Shown: positions 16,286 to 25,316 of the stretch, one piece after another
Numbering within the stretch: position 1 is the stretch's first letter
Layout of the letters: each line of letters starts with the position of its first letter
Source: Spirochaetaceae bacterium
Lineage (GTDB): Bacteria; Spirochaetota; Leptospiria; Leptospirales; Leptonemataceae
DNA length: 64,000 nt
Reading direction: 5' to 3'
Assembly (NCBI GenBank): GCA_002730875.1
Contig: PCBI01000010.1
Span: 1 to 64,000 of the forward strand
The notes under the pieces: generated by a model
What the model was told of the DNA's origin: nothing
The model's input: the letters and a program-made list of their open reading frames with translations, nothing else
The model's database searches: none
Translations under genes and position numbers: made by a program

Positions 16286-17755
16286 CTAGGCGCCAAAGTA
16301 TTTTTGAATCACTCCAAAGACATCGGTAAGCCTGGAAGGCATGTTACCTCGATGGCCCGATGGACCAATGACCAGAGGTCCCTTGTACAATTCGCTCATT
16401 CGTCCGTGACTCCCCTTTACGAGATCCGGTCGCAAGGGGATTACATCCATGAGCATGCGAAAGCCCAGCTTCTTCTTTAAGAGCTTCCAGGCAATCCGCG
16501 CCGGCAGTAGTCGCTTTTTGGGATCCGTAAACATTTCTACGGGATCGTAGCCCGGCTTTCTGTGAATATCCACGGTTCGAGCGAAATCCGGGGCACGATC
16601 ATCATCCAACCAATAATAATAGTCAAACCAGGAACCCGGACGGGCCACCGCCACCAGATCGCCGGCGCGATCCGTTCCGGGCGAGGATCTCGCAATGCCA
16701 TCGATGGAACGGCCGGATAGCTTTCCGTCTGTTAGTCCCATGGATCGCATCCCTTTTGCATCAATTACTGAATCCACGCCTTCCATCTGTTGCAGTAGCC
16801 CCTGCACTTCTTTGATTCGATCCCTGTTTCGCACGTAGATATGCGCTATCTGATGGTCCGCCACGGCAAATGCTTCGCTTGTTCCTGTATCCAGAAGCTC
16901 GGTTCGAAACGACTCCCTCACATTAAGAAGTCCGGCTTTTCGCAGCGCCCGGTTAATAGAAACGCTGCCGTAGACCGGCGAAATGCCGTACTCGGACACA
17001 ATCATGCAATCCGTGCCCTGGCTTTCCAGTTCCCGGACAAGCTCGCCCACCACAGCGTCTATTTGGCGCAGATCCTCGCGCACTCCGGGGTGGGCGGGAC
17101 CCAGCTTCTGCATGTTGTAATCCAGATGCGGCAGATACACCAGCTGTAGATTGGGGCGATGAATCTTGAACTCTTCCACCGCACACCGGGCAATCCACTG
17201 ACTGGCCTCAATGCCGGCTTTTGGCCCCCAGAAGGTGAAAAACGGAAACTTGCCTATTTTGCTTTCTATCTCTTTGTGAAATTGAGGGTAGGAGTAAACA
17301 TCAAAGTCTTTCTTTCCATCCGCACCGTAATGCGGCTTGGGCGTTATGGAGAAATCCACTGTGGTATTCATGTTATACCACCAGAATAGATTGGATGTGC
17401 GAAAACCGGGAAGCTTGCGCGAAAGGAACTGCCAGATTTTTTCTCCCTGCACCAGCTCATTGGACTGTTTCCAAAAGCCTATTTCGTCCAGTTCCCGAAA
17501 GTACCACCCGTTCCCTACGATTCCATGATCCCTGGGTAGAAGCCCGGTAAGCATGGAACTCTGGGCCGTGGTGGTAACGGCCGGGAATACACCCTTGACG
17601 GGTTGCAGAAAGGTTCGCTGGCTCAGTTCACGTAATGCCGGGGTGTCTTCTCCCACCAGTTCCGGAGTCAGGCCCACAACGTTGATCACCGCCAGATGTC
17701 GCTGCAAAGGATCCCGTTTCTTTCGGGATGACTGTGGTCTGGGCAATCGGGGCAT
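16286..17755 (-). CDS. eboF: EboF-like alkaline phosphatase superfamily protein
   Basis: The 489-aa protein belongs to the nucleotide pyrophosphatase/phosphodiesterase branch of the alkaline phosphatase superfamily. VFPAVTTTAQSSMLTGLLPRDHGIVGNGWYF carries the nucleophile threonine region, and YLPHLDYNMQKLGP, MIVSEYGISPVYG and VADHQIAHIYVRN follow. Some usual metal ligands look changed: NVVGLTP stands where a D-G motif is expected and SEYG where SDHG is expected. This may be typical of EboF. In ebo clusters it is the last enzyme. It has no signal peptide, so it should be cytoplasmic. It lies 86 bp after eboE. Confidence 0.85.
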   Translation of the reverse strand: MPRLPRPQSSRKKRDPLQRHLAVINVVGLTPELVGEDTPALRELSQRTFLQPVKGVFPAVTTTAQSSMLTGLLPRDHGIVGNGWYFRELDEIGFWKQSNELVQGEKIWQFLSRKLPGFRTSNLFWWYNMNTTVDFSITPKPHYGADGKKDFDVYSYPQFHKEIESKIGKFPFFTFWGPKAGIEASQWIARCAVEEFKIHRPNLQLVYLPHLDYNMQKLGPAHPGVREDLRQIDAVVGELVRELESQGTDCMIVSEYGISPVYGSVSINRALRKAGLLNVRESFRTELLDTGTSEAFAVADHQIAHIYVRNRDRIKEVQGLLQQMEGVDSVIDAKGMRSMGLTDGKLSGRSIDGIARSSPGTDRAGDLVAVARPGSWFDYYYWLDDDRAPDFARTVDIHRKPGYDPVEMFTDPKKRLLPARIAWKLLKKKLGFRMLMDVIPLRPDLVKGSHGRMSELYKGPLVIGPSGHRGNMPSRLTDVFGVIQKYFGA

Positions 17756-17841
17756 ATTTAATCCTGAAATCTATCCAGCCGGGACAGGCTTATTCGCTCA
17801 TTGCAATCGGAATCAACCAGGGCCGCGTAGTAAACTCAATT

Positions 17842-19317
17842 CTATCCCCGGGACCCGGGATCCCTGTTTGCGGGGGATGGAGGGGGCATCTCGGGTTCCA
17901 GAAGCCCTCTGCTTTCCAGGGCCTCCTCCAGAAAATCCAGTTCTTTCCCAATGGAACCCACTACGTCCGAGTATTTGCTCCGTATTGATTCAGGTAGTAC
18001 GGTCCAGGTGTAGGTTTCCACTTCAAGCACCGGCGTCGACGGCCGGGCCTTTAAGAAATCCAGCGCACTCTCTATGGCATCTCTGGTTGTGAACAGACCA
18101 CTGGAATCCACGGTGTTTGCAGACTGTTGGGAGCCCCGAAGGATATCCGGGCCAGGAGTTTCGCTATCTTTCGGCATTTCAGGATTCTCCCCATCGTTCA
18201 GGGATTTGAGATGAATCGGCACATGATAATGAACTCTGCAGCGCATACCGGCCGCGAAGTGCTGATCTTTCCAGAACAGTCTGGCGCTGGAGCGCAATCT
18301 TTCCAGAGCTTTGTCCAGGTCCAGATGGTATTCCACCGAGCCCTGCTGACATTGCTGTATGGAAGTCTGATGCAGATATCGATTGTCGCAGAAGCCTTGC
18401 AGACGATTCAGCAACTGTTCATGGCGGACTACATAGCCCGGATCCATCGCTTCGGGCCATCGGGCCTCAATGGCGCTGGAGATTTGATACTTATAGATGG
18501 GAATAGAATTCGTATGCAAGGCTTCCAGGGATTCCTTCACGTCTTCGAACATGACTGCCTGATGGCAGATATCGTAGCAAAGCCCCAGGTGATGCAGACC
18601 GGGGGAACCGTCCTGCTCCTGTGGAATGCTTTCGATGGAAGCATCCTCTCCAATTAAAGAGGACGACGTCCTGGCATCAACCATTGCCTGCGATTGCTGC
18701 TGGTTATTCAGAGCTGTCAGTTCCTGCCACAGGGCCAATACCTGATCGGTGGTTTCCAAAACGCATCCCGGCTCCATCTCCAGGCAGAGAGTAATCATCA
18801 ATCCAGATTCCTTTGAAATCTGCTCAAAGACCGCCCTGGCCTTTAGTAGATGCTTTAGAGCGATGGCATGTTTCACTTCGCTCCAGTTGGCGGCAAAGCC
18901 CAGCGGAACGGTGGATATCGCACATTTCCGGAAAGGCTCTGGCGCCTGTTTCAGCAAAGCGGCAGCCAGACGGGCCAGGTCCAATGTATAGTCCAAACGC
19001 TCCGCAGTGGACCAGTCCGGGTTGTAGACGGACTCTTTTACTCGATCTTCGTGAAAGCCTCCATACGGAAAACCGTTTATGGATGTGGGCCACAGCCCAT
19101 TTCCGCGAAGGGCCTGGATAAAGAGGCTTTGCTTCTCCGGATCCTTTAATTCAGCCGCAGCCCTTGCGCTAATCCAGAGGCCGGCGGCCATCTCCTCCAG
19201 AGCCCTGGATTTTCGCACCCTGGAAACATAGTTTTCTATGTTTTGAATGATTTCTGAAACGGTCTGGCCTGGATGCACGTTGGTGCAATAGGTGAGTTCG
19301 GATCGTAGAAAGCTCAT
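17842..19317 (-). CDS. eboE: EboE-like TIM-barrel metabolite-traffic protein
   Basis: The 491-aa protein opens with LTYCTNVHPGQTVSEI, a hallmark of EboE and related xylose-isomerase-like TIM barrels. Likely metal-site segments are TLCLEMEPGC, GLCYDICHQAVMFED, IYKYQISSAIE and RVHYHVPIHL. Two low-complexity inserts are seen: about 205-235 (NNQQQSQAM...PQEQDGS) and about 385-410, plus a proline-rich C-terminal tail. EboE is required for precursor transport in the ebo system of Nostoc; its reaction is not known to me. It sits 142 bp after eboB, with no terminator visible. Confidence 0.87.
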   Translation of the reverse strand: MSFLRSELTYCTNVHPGQTVSEIIQNIENYVSRVRKSRALEEMAAGLWISARAAAELKDPEKQSLFIQALRGNGLWPTSINGFPYGGFHEDRVKESVYNPDWSTAERLDYTLDLARLAAALLKQAPEPFRKCAISTVPLGFAANWSEVKHAIALKHLLKARAVFEQISKESGLMITLCLEMEPGCVLETTDQVLALWQELTALNNQQQSQAMVDARTSSSLIGEDASIESIPQEQDGSPGLHHLGLCYDICHQAVMFEDVKESLEALHTNSIPIYKYQISSAIEARWPEAMDPGYVVRHEQLLNRLQGFCDNRYLHQTSIQQCQQGSVEYHLDLDKALERLRSSARLFWKDQHFAAGMRCRVHYHVPIHLKSLNDGENPEMPKDSETPGPDILRGSQQSANTVDSSGLFTTRDAIESALDFLKARPSTPVLEVETYTWTVLPESIRSKYSDVVGSIGKELDFLEEALESRGLLEPEMPPPSPANRDPGSRG

Positions 19318-19459
19318 AGATTCTCCATTTTCGCCGCCGATCAGAGCCGAAACAGGCCACGGAACCCTGCTCCAGCTCGAATCGCTGGAACGATTGCGAG
19401 CGTTCGGGATCCCGTAACAGTCAGAATCATCTCCCCGATGGGGCGCGATAATACGATCT

Positions 19460-20341
19460 TCAGCCTTCCACGGTAGGTTCCTGCCCTCTTAGAGCGGAGT
19501 TGTCCATCCATAGCCGGGTCTGATCCACCCGGGGACGCTTCACTTCTTCCAGAGAAATGCGACCGCTAAGAGCATAGAAATTGATGGGATTTTCGAAAAG
19601 AACCTTGTGGATGTCGGATTCAGAAAAGCCGGCCTCCTTCATAGCCTGGCCGGTTTTGGGAACTTTCAGAGGATCGCTCACTCCCCAGTCCGCAGCGCTG
19701 TTCACCACCATCTTTTCGGTGCCGTACTTCTGCAGTAAGGAGACCATACGATCCTCGCTCATCTTGGTTTTAGGATATATGGAATGCCCCCTCCAGCAGT
19801 TGGTTTCCAGAACCAGAGGCAGTGTTTGCTCGTTCAAATGATCGATGAGAACCATATGTTCATCGATTCCCACTTCCTTTACGATTTCGATGATTCGCCT
19901 GGTGCCGCTGAGCTTGTCTCGATGGGGGGTATGGATCAATGCAGGAAGCTCCATTTCCATGGCCAGCTCCAGTTGCAACTTGAGATAGCGCTCCTCGGCT
20001 TCGGTGCCATCATCCAGACCGATTTCGCCCACTGCTACCACGCCATCTTTTTCGCAGTATCGGGGCAGTAACTCCATTACCCCATCCGCCACGTCCGGGT
20101 TATTGCATTCCTTGGGATTCAAAGCCATGGTGCAATAATGAAGTATGCCAAACTGGCTGGCGCGAAATCGCTCCCAACCTACCAGGGCATCGAAATAGTC
20201 TATAAACGTACCCACATGGGTTCGGGGCTGCCCCTGCCAGAAGGCAGGCTCTACTACGCCGATGATGCCGGCCTTAGCCATGGCTTCATAATCATCGGTG
20301 GTGCGAGAAATCATATGGATATGTGGATCGAAATACTGCAT
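19460..20341 (-). CDS. eboB: EboB-like TatD-family hydrolase
   Basis: I choose the ATG at 20341, giving 293 aa, because GAGGA lies seven bases upstream and the protein then begins at the first strand: MQYFDPHIHM. Metal-binding residues of the amidohydrolase/TatD family are present: DPHIHM, AVGEIGLDD, LIHTPHRDK and VLIDHLNEQTL. The C-terminal part has KVPKTGQAMKEAG and LFENPINFYALSGRI. The in-frame extension up to 20446 has no ribosome site and looks non-coding. In the ebo system it accompanies EboA and EboC; the substrate is unknown. Confidence 0.88.
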   Translation of the reverse strand: MQYFDPHIHMISRTTDDYEAMAKAGIIGVVEPAFWQGQPRTHVGTFIDYFDALVGWERFRASQFGILHYCTMALNPKECNNPDVADGVMELLPRYCEKDGVVAVGEIGLDDGTEAEERYLKLQLELAMEMELPALIHTPHRDKLSGTRRIIEIVKEVGIDEHMVLIDHLNEQTLPLVLETNCWRGHSIYPKTKMSEDRMVSLLQKYGTEKMVVNSAADWGVSDPLKVPKTGQAMKEAGFSESDIHKVLFENPINFYALSGRISLEEVKRPRVDQTRLWMDNSALRGQEPTVEG

Positions 20342-20509
20342 CTGACTGTCCTCTATTGTGTAGCTTCTTCCAGAAGTGAGTTTCCCGCAGGCTTTCTGCC
20401 GGATAATTTGTGCGTAGGGAACCATTCGGCGCGACCGCGAACCCACCGAATGACTATAGACTCGGCTTCATCCGCTCTAGCCAGTTCGACCGGCCCCAGG
20501 GAATTCGCC

Positions 20510-21199
20510 CTACAGAATCATGCGAATACTTGCCGGTACGCTTCGTCCGGCCGCCTTTCGCTCTTCGAAAAAATCCTTTCCCATCCTGGAAAGTGTTTCG
20601 GTGATTCGATTTTCCAGAGCATATATCCTGGCTATATCCATCTCCATGAAGAGCGCCTTTAACACCATCTGATTGAACTCCGGTTCTTCAAAGTATAGAT
20701 AAGGATAGGGATTGCCCACTGCAACCGAGGCAAATAGCTCCAGGCTATTGGTTCTGCATGTGTCTACAACCATGGAACGTAAATGACCGCCGCCGTCAAG
20801 GAGCAGCATGCCTTTCATGATGGCGGATCGCTCCTTTTCATCGCCCCGGCGAAAAGCCTCTTTGACCAGGTCTTCTCTCTGCGAAGAACCATACTGACAT
20901 TTAAGGAGAATGACCATCCGGGCGACTTCGGAGACATCCCAGCCCATGGTTTCCCAGAATCGGCCGGGCAAAGGATGCGAAGTCCCGGAGAGACTCAAGT
21001 ACTCAAACGGCAGCGAAAGCTGCACTTCTTGATGACCCACTTTCCGGCGAGCCGCCGCCATCCTTCGATCCACCACCGAAGGCAGGCCGTCATCGGTCAG
21101 GGTTTCCTGCAACCAGTGCCTTCCCTTTTCTTCCAGATGCGGAATCAGGCTTTCCAGAAGGAGTTCGTAGACACCGTTGTTCTGCGGCAGAATCTCCAT
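20510..21199 (-). CDS. eboA: EboA-like protein
   Basis: The 229-aa protein from the ATG at 21199 (MEILPQNNGVYELLLESL) is almost entirely helical, with RRKVGHQEVQLSLP, GWDVSEVARMVILLKC, DLVKEAFRRGDEKERSAIMKGMLLLDG and the C-terminal KALFMEMDIARIYALENRI. This agrees with EboA, whose role in the cluster is undefined. The open frame extends upstream to 21298 but overlaps the divergent oxidoreductase start region and is not needed. It is 168 bp upstream of eboB. The start faces a divergent oxidoreductase gene that interrupts the cluster. Confidence 0.85.
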   Translation of the reverse strand: MEILPQNNGVYELLLESLIPHLEEKGRHWLQETLTDDGLPSVVDRRMAAARRKVGHQEVQLSLPFEYLSLSGTSHPLPGRFWETMGWDVSEVARMVILLKCQYGSSQREDLVKEAFRRGDEKERSAIMKGMLLLDGGGHLRSMVVDTCRTNSLELFASVAVGNPYPYLYFEEPEFNQMVLKALFMEMDIARIYALENRITETLSRMGKDFFEERKAAGRSVPASIRMIL

Positions 21200-21320
21200 T
21201 AGCAGGACCAGTATAGAAAAGTGTGCATTTATGGAAAAGCAAAGTATGAGCGGGCCCGGATGCAACCAGGATGGCCCGAACGTCGAAACTACCATCATGG
21301 TAGAAGGCGCAGCCGAAAAA

Positions 21321-22292
21321 ATGAAGGCGGTGGTTGTTCATCAACCGGGAGGACCGGAAGTGCTGAAGCTGGAGGAACGTCTCCGGCCCCGACCTTCTCC
21401 CGGATGGGTGCTGGTACGTATTCGCGCCTTTGGTCTGAACAGGGCGGAACTATTTACAAGAAACGGAGATTCCGGAGATGCAGTGAAGTTCCCACGAATC
21501 ATTGGCATAGAATGTGTGGGTGAGGTAGTCGAGGATCCGGATGGAGAATTCTCAGCCGGTCAGACCGTGGCGGCCATGATGGGCGGTATGGGCAGAGATT
21601 TCGACGGAAGCTATGCAGAGTACAGCCTGCTGCCCCATTCATGCATCATCCCAATCAACACCACCCTTCCCTGGGAGAATCTGGGAGCTATTCCGGAGAT
21701 GTTTCAAACAGCCCTCGGTTCCCTTCGCATCGCCTTGAATGTACAGTCGGGCAAAACCATTTTGATTCGCGGAGGTACGTCTTCTGTAGGCTTAACTTCC
21801 ATTACTCTGGCCAGAGACATGGGACTGAAAGTCCTGGCCACAACTCGTAATCCCCAACGGCAGAGTCTTCTCGAGGAAAATGGCGCTCATGAGGTCTGGA
21901 TCGACTCGGATGGTGAACTCTCAGACCGCATCAGGCAGAAGCATCCTGGCGGCCTGGACTACGTTCTGGAGCTGCTGGGCACAAAAACACTGAACGATTC
22001 CCTTTCCATAATAAAGAACCCCGGAGGCATCTGCTGCATGACCGGCATCCTGGGAGGTTCCTGGGAACTGAACGGCTGGAATCCCATGGAGCATTTATGG
22101 AATGGAAAATACCTCACCGCTTACAGTGGAGAAGGTATGGACCAGAAAGATCTGCAATATGTCATCGATGGGGTGCAGGAAGGCAGAATCCGTCTGAACA
22201 CGGATCGAGTGTTTGCCCTGGATCAGATTCAGGAAGCTCATAAATACATGGAAGCCAATCAGGCCACGGGCAAGTGCGTGGTTCTGATATAG
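21321..22292 (+). CDS. Quinone oxidoreductase-like medium-chain dehydrogenase
   Basis: The 323-aa protein from ATG 21321 (MKAVVVHQPGGPEVLKLEE) is a zinc-free medium-chain dehydrogenase/reductase of quinone oxidoreductase type. It has VRIRAFGLNRAELFTRNG, GIECVGEVVE, a NAD(P)-binding GGTSSVGLTSITLARDMGLKVLATTRN and the C-terminal ALDQIQEAHKYMEANQATGKCVVLI. An ATG at 21297 is also in frame. It lies on the opposite strand inside the ebo cluster, between eboC and eboA. It may reduce a metabolite in that pathway or be a chance insertion. There is no terminator after it. Confidence 0.88.
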   Translation: MKAVVVHQPGGPEVLKLEERLRPRPSPGWVLVRIRAFGLNRAELFTRNGDSGDAVKFPRIIGIECVGEVVEDPDGEFSAGQTVAAMMGGMGRDFDGSYAEYSLLPHSCIIPINTTLPWENLGAIPEMFQTALGSLRIALNVQSGKTILIRGGTSSVGLTSITLARDMGLKVLATTRNPQRQSLLEENGAHEVWIDSDGELSDRIRQKHPGGLDYVLELLGTKTLNDSLSIIKNPGGICCMTGILGGSWELNGWNPMEHLWNGKYLTAYSGEGMDQKDLQYVIDGVQEGRIRLNTDRVFALDQIQEAHKYMEANQATGKCVVLI

Positions 22293-22475
22293 AAAAAGGG
22301 ACACCGGGGTCGGAGGTTCTACTCGTGCTCGGAGAGTCGCAATAAGGCGAACCAGGTTGAGCCCGCAGTCAGGTTCGACCTATGATCTCGGACGCGCATT
22401 AAGCCGAACTCGGCTCAGCACGGTCAGGGTTCACTGTCCAGACCCGGTACCCATATACCACACACCGGCCCTGGA

Positions 22476-23423
22476 TCAGGTCACCGCGAATCGACCCGCT
22501 AGCGCCCGGGCCGGCCACAGAAGTAGAAGCACAGACAGGGCCGCAAGAAAGCTTTCCAGCCAGGCACTGCCAGCAGACAACACAAGCAAAGCATCCAGAG
22601 GAATGATCCCCAGCACCATGAACTTGATTGTTTTCTGGATGGCCGCAGGCTCAAATTCTCTCCAGAGTCTATAAAGTCTGTAGAGCAAATAGAACAGTCC
22701 TGCCAGTAGTGGGATCACTCCTCTAAGGCTGCTCACCAGTATTCCTGCATGATAAAGCCAGAACACCGAAGCCGCAGCGGCCAGAAGTCCTGCCGCTGTC
22801 ACAAACAACGGCCATTTTCGCTCCGCACGGCTTTCTTCCTTGCTCAAGACCGTAAGTGCAAATACGTAGAAGAACACAGGCAGACCAATGGAAAGAAATC
22901 CAGGCAGCCCTGACTGGCCTCCGCCTTTCAAAAACATCCCTTGTAGCAAGAAAGGCTCACTGAAAAGCACGGTCAGGCCCAGGATCCAGTTCAGAAATCT
23001 GCACAGCCCCATAACAATGGAGCCAGGAACTCCCTGTTTGATGAGCCGATCGTAGATAAGTATGGAAAGAACCAGCGCTGCGGCTACACGAACCGAAATA
23101 CTACTCTGAAAGTACGCGAAAGCCAGCCCGGCAAAAAGCAAATAAAAGCCCAGTAGCCGTGCAGCCAGAGGCTCAATCAATCCTCGGGGCAATGGGCGTT
23201 CCGGCCTTTCGATGCGATCCTTTTCCAGATCGAATACATCGTTTAGAATCATTCCGCCGTAATAAAAACAAAGTGTGGCGGGTATCAGAAAAACGGGAAA
23301 CGGAAGCCACTGCGAAAGACCCAGACTTAGCAAGAAGTAAGCGGCCAGAATGTTGGATATGGCAGTAATTCCGTTGGCCAATCGCATGAGCGAGGCCCAG
23401 GCTTTCAGGGAACGAAGCGTCAT
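22476..23423 (-). CDS. eboC: EboC-like UbiA-family prenyltransferase
   Basis: The 315-aa protein has about eight membrane helices and the UbiA aspartate motifs: NDVFDLEKDRIERPERPLPRG (first, magnesium-diphosphate site) and SILIYDRLIKQGVPG (second). EboC is the membrane protein of the ebo cluster and may attach a prenyl group or act as a membrane anchor for the pathway. Its ATG lies two bases after the eboD stop, so the genes are coupled. The 183-bp gap after its end (22293-22475) holds no feature I can support. Confidence 0.9.
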   Translation of the reverse strand: MTLRSLKAWASLMRLANGITAISNILAAYFLLSLGLSQWLPFPVFLIPATLCFYYGGMILNDVFDLEKDRIERPERPLPRGLIEPLAARLLGFYLLFAGLAFAYFQSSISVRVAAALVLSILIYDRLIKQGVPGSIVMGLCRFLNWILGLTVLFSEPFLLQGMFLKGGGQSGLPGFLSIGLPVFFYVFALTVLSKEESRAERKWPLFVTAAGLLAAAASVFWLYHAGILVSSLRGVIPLLAGLFYLLYRLYRLWREFEPAAIQKTIKFMVLGIIPLDALLVLSAGSAWLESFLAALSVLLLLWPARALAGRFAVT

Positions 23424-23425
23424 TT

Positions 23426-24862
23426 CTATTGCCGGGCCCCCGCCTGGCTTCTGGATGTCGGCTTATCTGTTTTGGATGCAAAGGATTGCAATTCCTTAAT
23501 GGCTTCCTGCATTAGATTCACTTCGATTCGATCCACTTCTATGCCTGTTCCGCAGTTTTCCAGCAAAGTAATGCATAGTTGCCCGCCCAGATGCTCGCGA
23601 AACTCCTCCAGAGCCTGCTCCACAGGAATGAGGCTCAGATATTCGCTTCGCAGATTGAATCCAAGATTCTCTAATAGCTTTAAAACACGGCGACCTTCGC
23701 TTTCCTCCAGAATAGATGCCTTTACAGAGTACAGGGTATCCAGAGCCATACCCAGCGCCACCGCCTCTCCATGTCGCAATTCATGATTGGAAAGCTCTTC
23801 CAGTTTATGGGCAGCCCAGTGACCGAAGTCCAGGGGCCTGGCGGACCCGCTTTCAAACGGATCTCCGCCCTGACTGATCTGCTCTAGATGAAGCTCGGCG
23901 CAGCGAAAGATCAGATGCTCCAGAGTCCAGTCCTCAAATCGTGCCAGTTGTCCGGAATGTGCCTCCAGCCATTGAAAAAAAGCGCGGTCGCGAATCAGGG
24001 CCACCTTTACGGCTTCGGCCATACCGGCTCGTTTATCTCTGTGCGAAAGGGTTCGCAGCATTTCATGGTCGTTCAAGACTGCAAAGGGAGGAGCAAAGCT
24101 GCCGATGAAGTTCTTTCGGCCCGCGAAGTTCATTCCATTCTTCACCCCCACCGAGGCATCATTCTGGGCCAGAACCGTGGTCGGTATCCGAATCAATCGC
24201 ACCCCACGATGAGCTGTGGCAGCGGCGAATCCCACTACATCCAGAAAGGCGCCTCCTCCAATGCCCACAATGCAGGAATGGCGATCAATGCCCGCATCTG
24301 CCACAGCCTGATAAATCGTCGTAAGATGGGAAAGATCATTCTTGCAGCTTTCCCCGCCGGGCAGCGCCACAATCCGGGAAGTCATTTCAAAATGATCCTG
24401 ATGGGTCTGGCCGTATTGCCGAATCCTGTCTTTCAGATCCGGCCTGGCCTCGAGCAGACCCTGATCCAGTACAAACAGACAACGGGGTTTGTGTCCCATC
24501 TCTGGAAGCGCCCGGGGACGAACAGACTCGGTGCGCATTCCATCGGCGGCAAATACAGTCTCCACTGAATTCGATCCAGCCGCCGAGTTCAGAAACGCTG
24601 CAATCCTGAAATGCACATCTTCCGACGGATCGTCATTGGAACTCCCGGATGTCGCTGCTTCAGCGGAGATTTTTGTAGAGGGTTTGGCAGCGGGTGTTGC
24701 CGGGGAATCGTAAAGCTCGCCAGAGCCTGCGATACTACGTGCCAGAATGAGGTTTTCCGGATCCAGTACATCCTTGCAGAAGATTACCGGATAACGGTAC
24801 TGCAGGGAGAAACCGGGCTCCAGCCTGGGCCATTCGAGGATCTGGGGGGAAGGTCTGGCCAT
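23426..24862 (-). CDS. eboD: EboD-like 3-dehydroquinate synthase family protein
   Basis: This 478-aa protein is a sugar-phosphate cyclase of the dehydroquinate synthase family. It has GIGGGAFLDVVGFAAATAHRGVRLIRIPTTVLAQ, VGVKNGMNF, KNFIGSFAPP, GMAEAVK (metal Glu), DFGHWAAHKLE (metal His) and RHGEAVALGM (metal His). Its own reaction is unknown; relatives make 2-epi-5-epi-valiolone or similar compounds rather than dehydroquinate. An unusual low-complexity insert (about 50-120, rich in Ala/Ser/Thr/Pro) separates the first strand from PRCLFVLDQG, making it about 100 aa longer than ordinary relatives. The ATG at 24862 lies three bases after the stop of the small upstream ORF. Confidence 0.87.
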   Translation of the reverse strand: MARPSPQILEWPRLEPGFSLQYRYPVIFCKDVLDPENLILARSIAGSGELYDSPATPAAKPSTKISAEAATSGSSNDDPSEDVHFRIAAFLNSAAGSNSVETVFAADGMRTESVRPRALPEMGHKPRCLFVLDQGLLEARPDLKDRIRQYGQTHQDHFEMTSRIVALPGGESCKNDLSHLTTIYQAVADAGIDRHSCIVGIGGGAFLDVVGFAAATAHRGVRLIRIPTTVLAQNDASVGVKNGMNFAGRKNFIGSFAPPFAVLNDHEMLRTLSHRDKRAGMAEAVKVALIRDRAFFQWLEAHSGQLARFEDWTLEHLIFRCAELHLEQISQGGDPFESGSARPLDFGHWAAHKLEELSNHELRHGEAVALGMALDTLYSVKASILEESEGRRVLKLLENLGFNLRSEYLSLIPVEQALEEFREHLGGQLCITLLENCGTGIEVDRIEVNLMQEAIKELQSFASKTDKPTSRSQAGARQ

Positions 24863-24865
24863 GGA

Positions 24866-25063
24866 CTACCAGAGTAGGTCTGCGGCGGATTCAGGAAAGC
24901 ATAATCTCCAGCCGAATTCAACCGGCCATAGCGGCACGTGTACCCAGAAAGGGGGTTCCTGCGCTTCTATCTGATTCGCGCCCGTCACGTCATCGAATCC
25001 ACCACGGGATAGAACTAAAGGAAGGAAAGGCACAGCACAAATCTTGATCAGTACACTGTTCAT
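24866..25063 (-). CDS. Small ORF heading the ebo operon
   Basis: This 65-codon ORF has an AGGAAG ribosome-like site about ten bases before its ATG and stops three bases before eboD starts, so it looks like the first gene of the ebo operon. The product MNSVLIKICAVPFLPLVLSR... has a hydrophobic N-terminus, a polar centre (GGFDDVTGANQIEAQEPPFW) and a tryptophan-rich end (VPLWPVEFGWRLCFPES). Without homologues I cannot tell whether it is a real peptide or a leader. The same region holds the promoter of the cluster. Confidence 0.45.
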   Translation of the reverse strand: MNSVLIKICAVPFLPLVLSRGGFDDVTGANQIEAQEPPFWVHVPLWPVEFGWRLCFPESAADLLW

Positions 25064-25091
25064 AAGCGCTTTCTTCCTGCGATTTTTCTGT

Positions 25092-25128
25092 CCCTAATAT
25101 ACTCAACTATACTTTAAGAAGATTAGGG
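25092..25128. promoter_or_regulatory. Inverted repeat in the ebo/chemoreceptor divergent region
   Basis: CCCTAAT (25092-25098) faces ATTAGGG (25122-25128), 23 bases apart. The interval is AT-rich with TATACT and TATATT-like hexamers usable as a -10 on the minus strand. It lies 29 bases upstream of the small ORF that opens the ebo operon, where an operator would be expected. The remaining 25129-25316 before the chemoreceptor gene shows nothing further. Confidence 0.4.
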
Positions 25129-25316
25129 TCGGCGAAGCCAGGAGCGCAAACATTAACAACTTCACTTTTGAACGGCCTTCGTCCTGCAGGGCGATGTGAC
25201 CTGCGGAAAGTCCCCCTGGCAAAAGCAATCTGCGAAATTCAGCAAAAAATTCCCTTCAAAGGATTGGCCCGCCGAATTGTTACAGTTTGGGACACAAAAC
25301 TACCGTCAATTGATCC

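Noticed and set aside
22370..22385. tRNA-like T-arm sequence (GGTTCGACC)
   Set aside because: No acceptor stem, D-arm or anticodon arm could be fitted around it.
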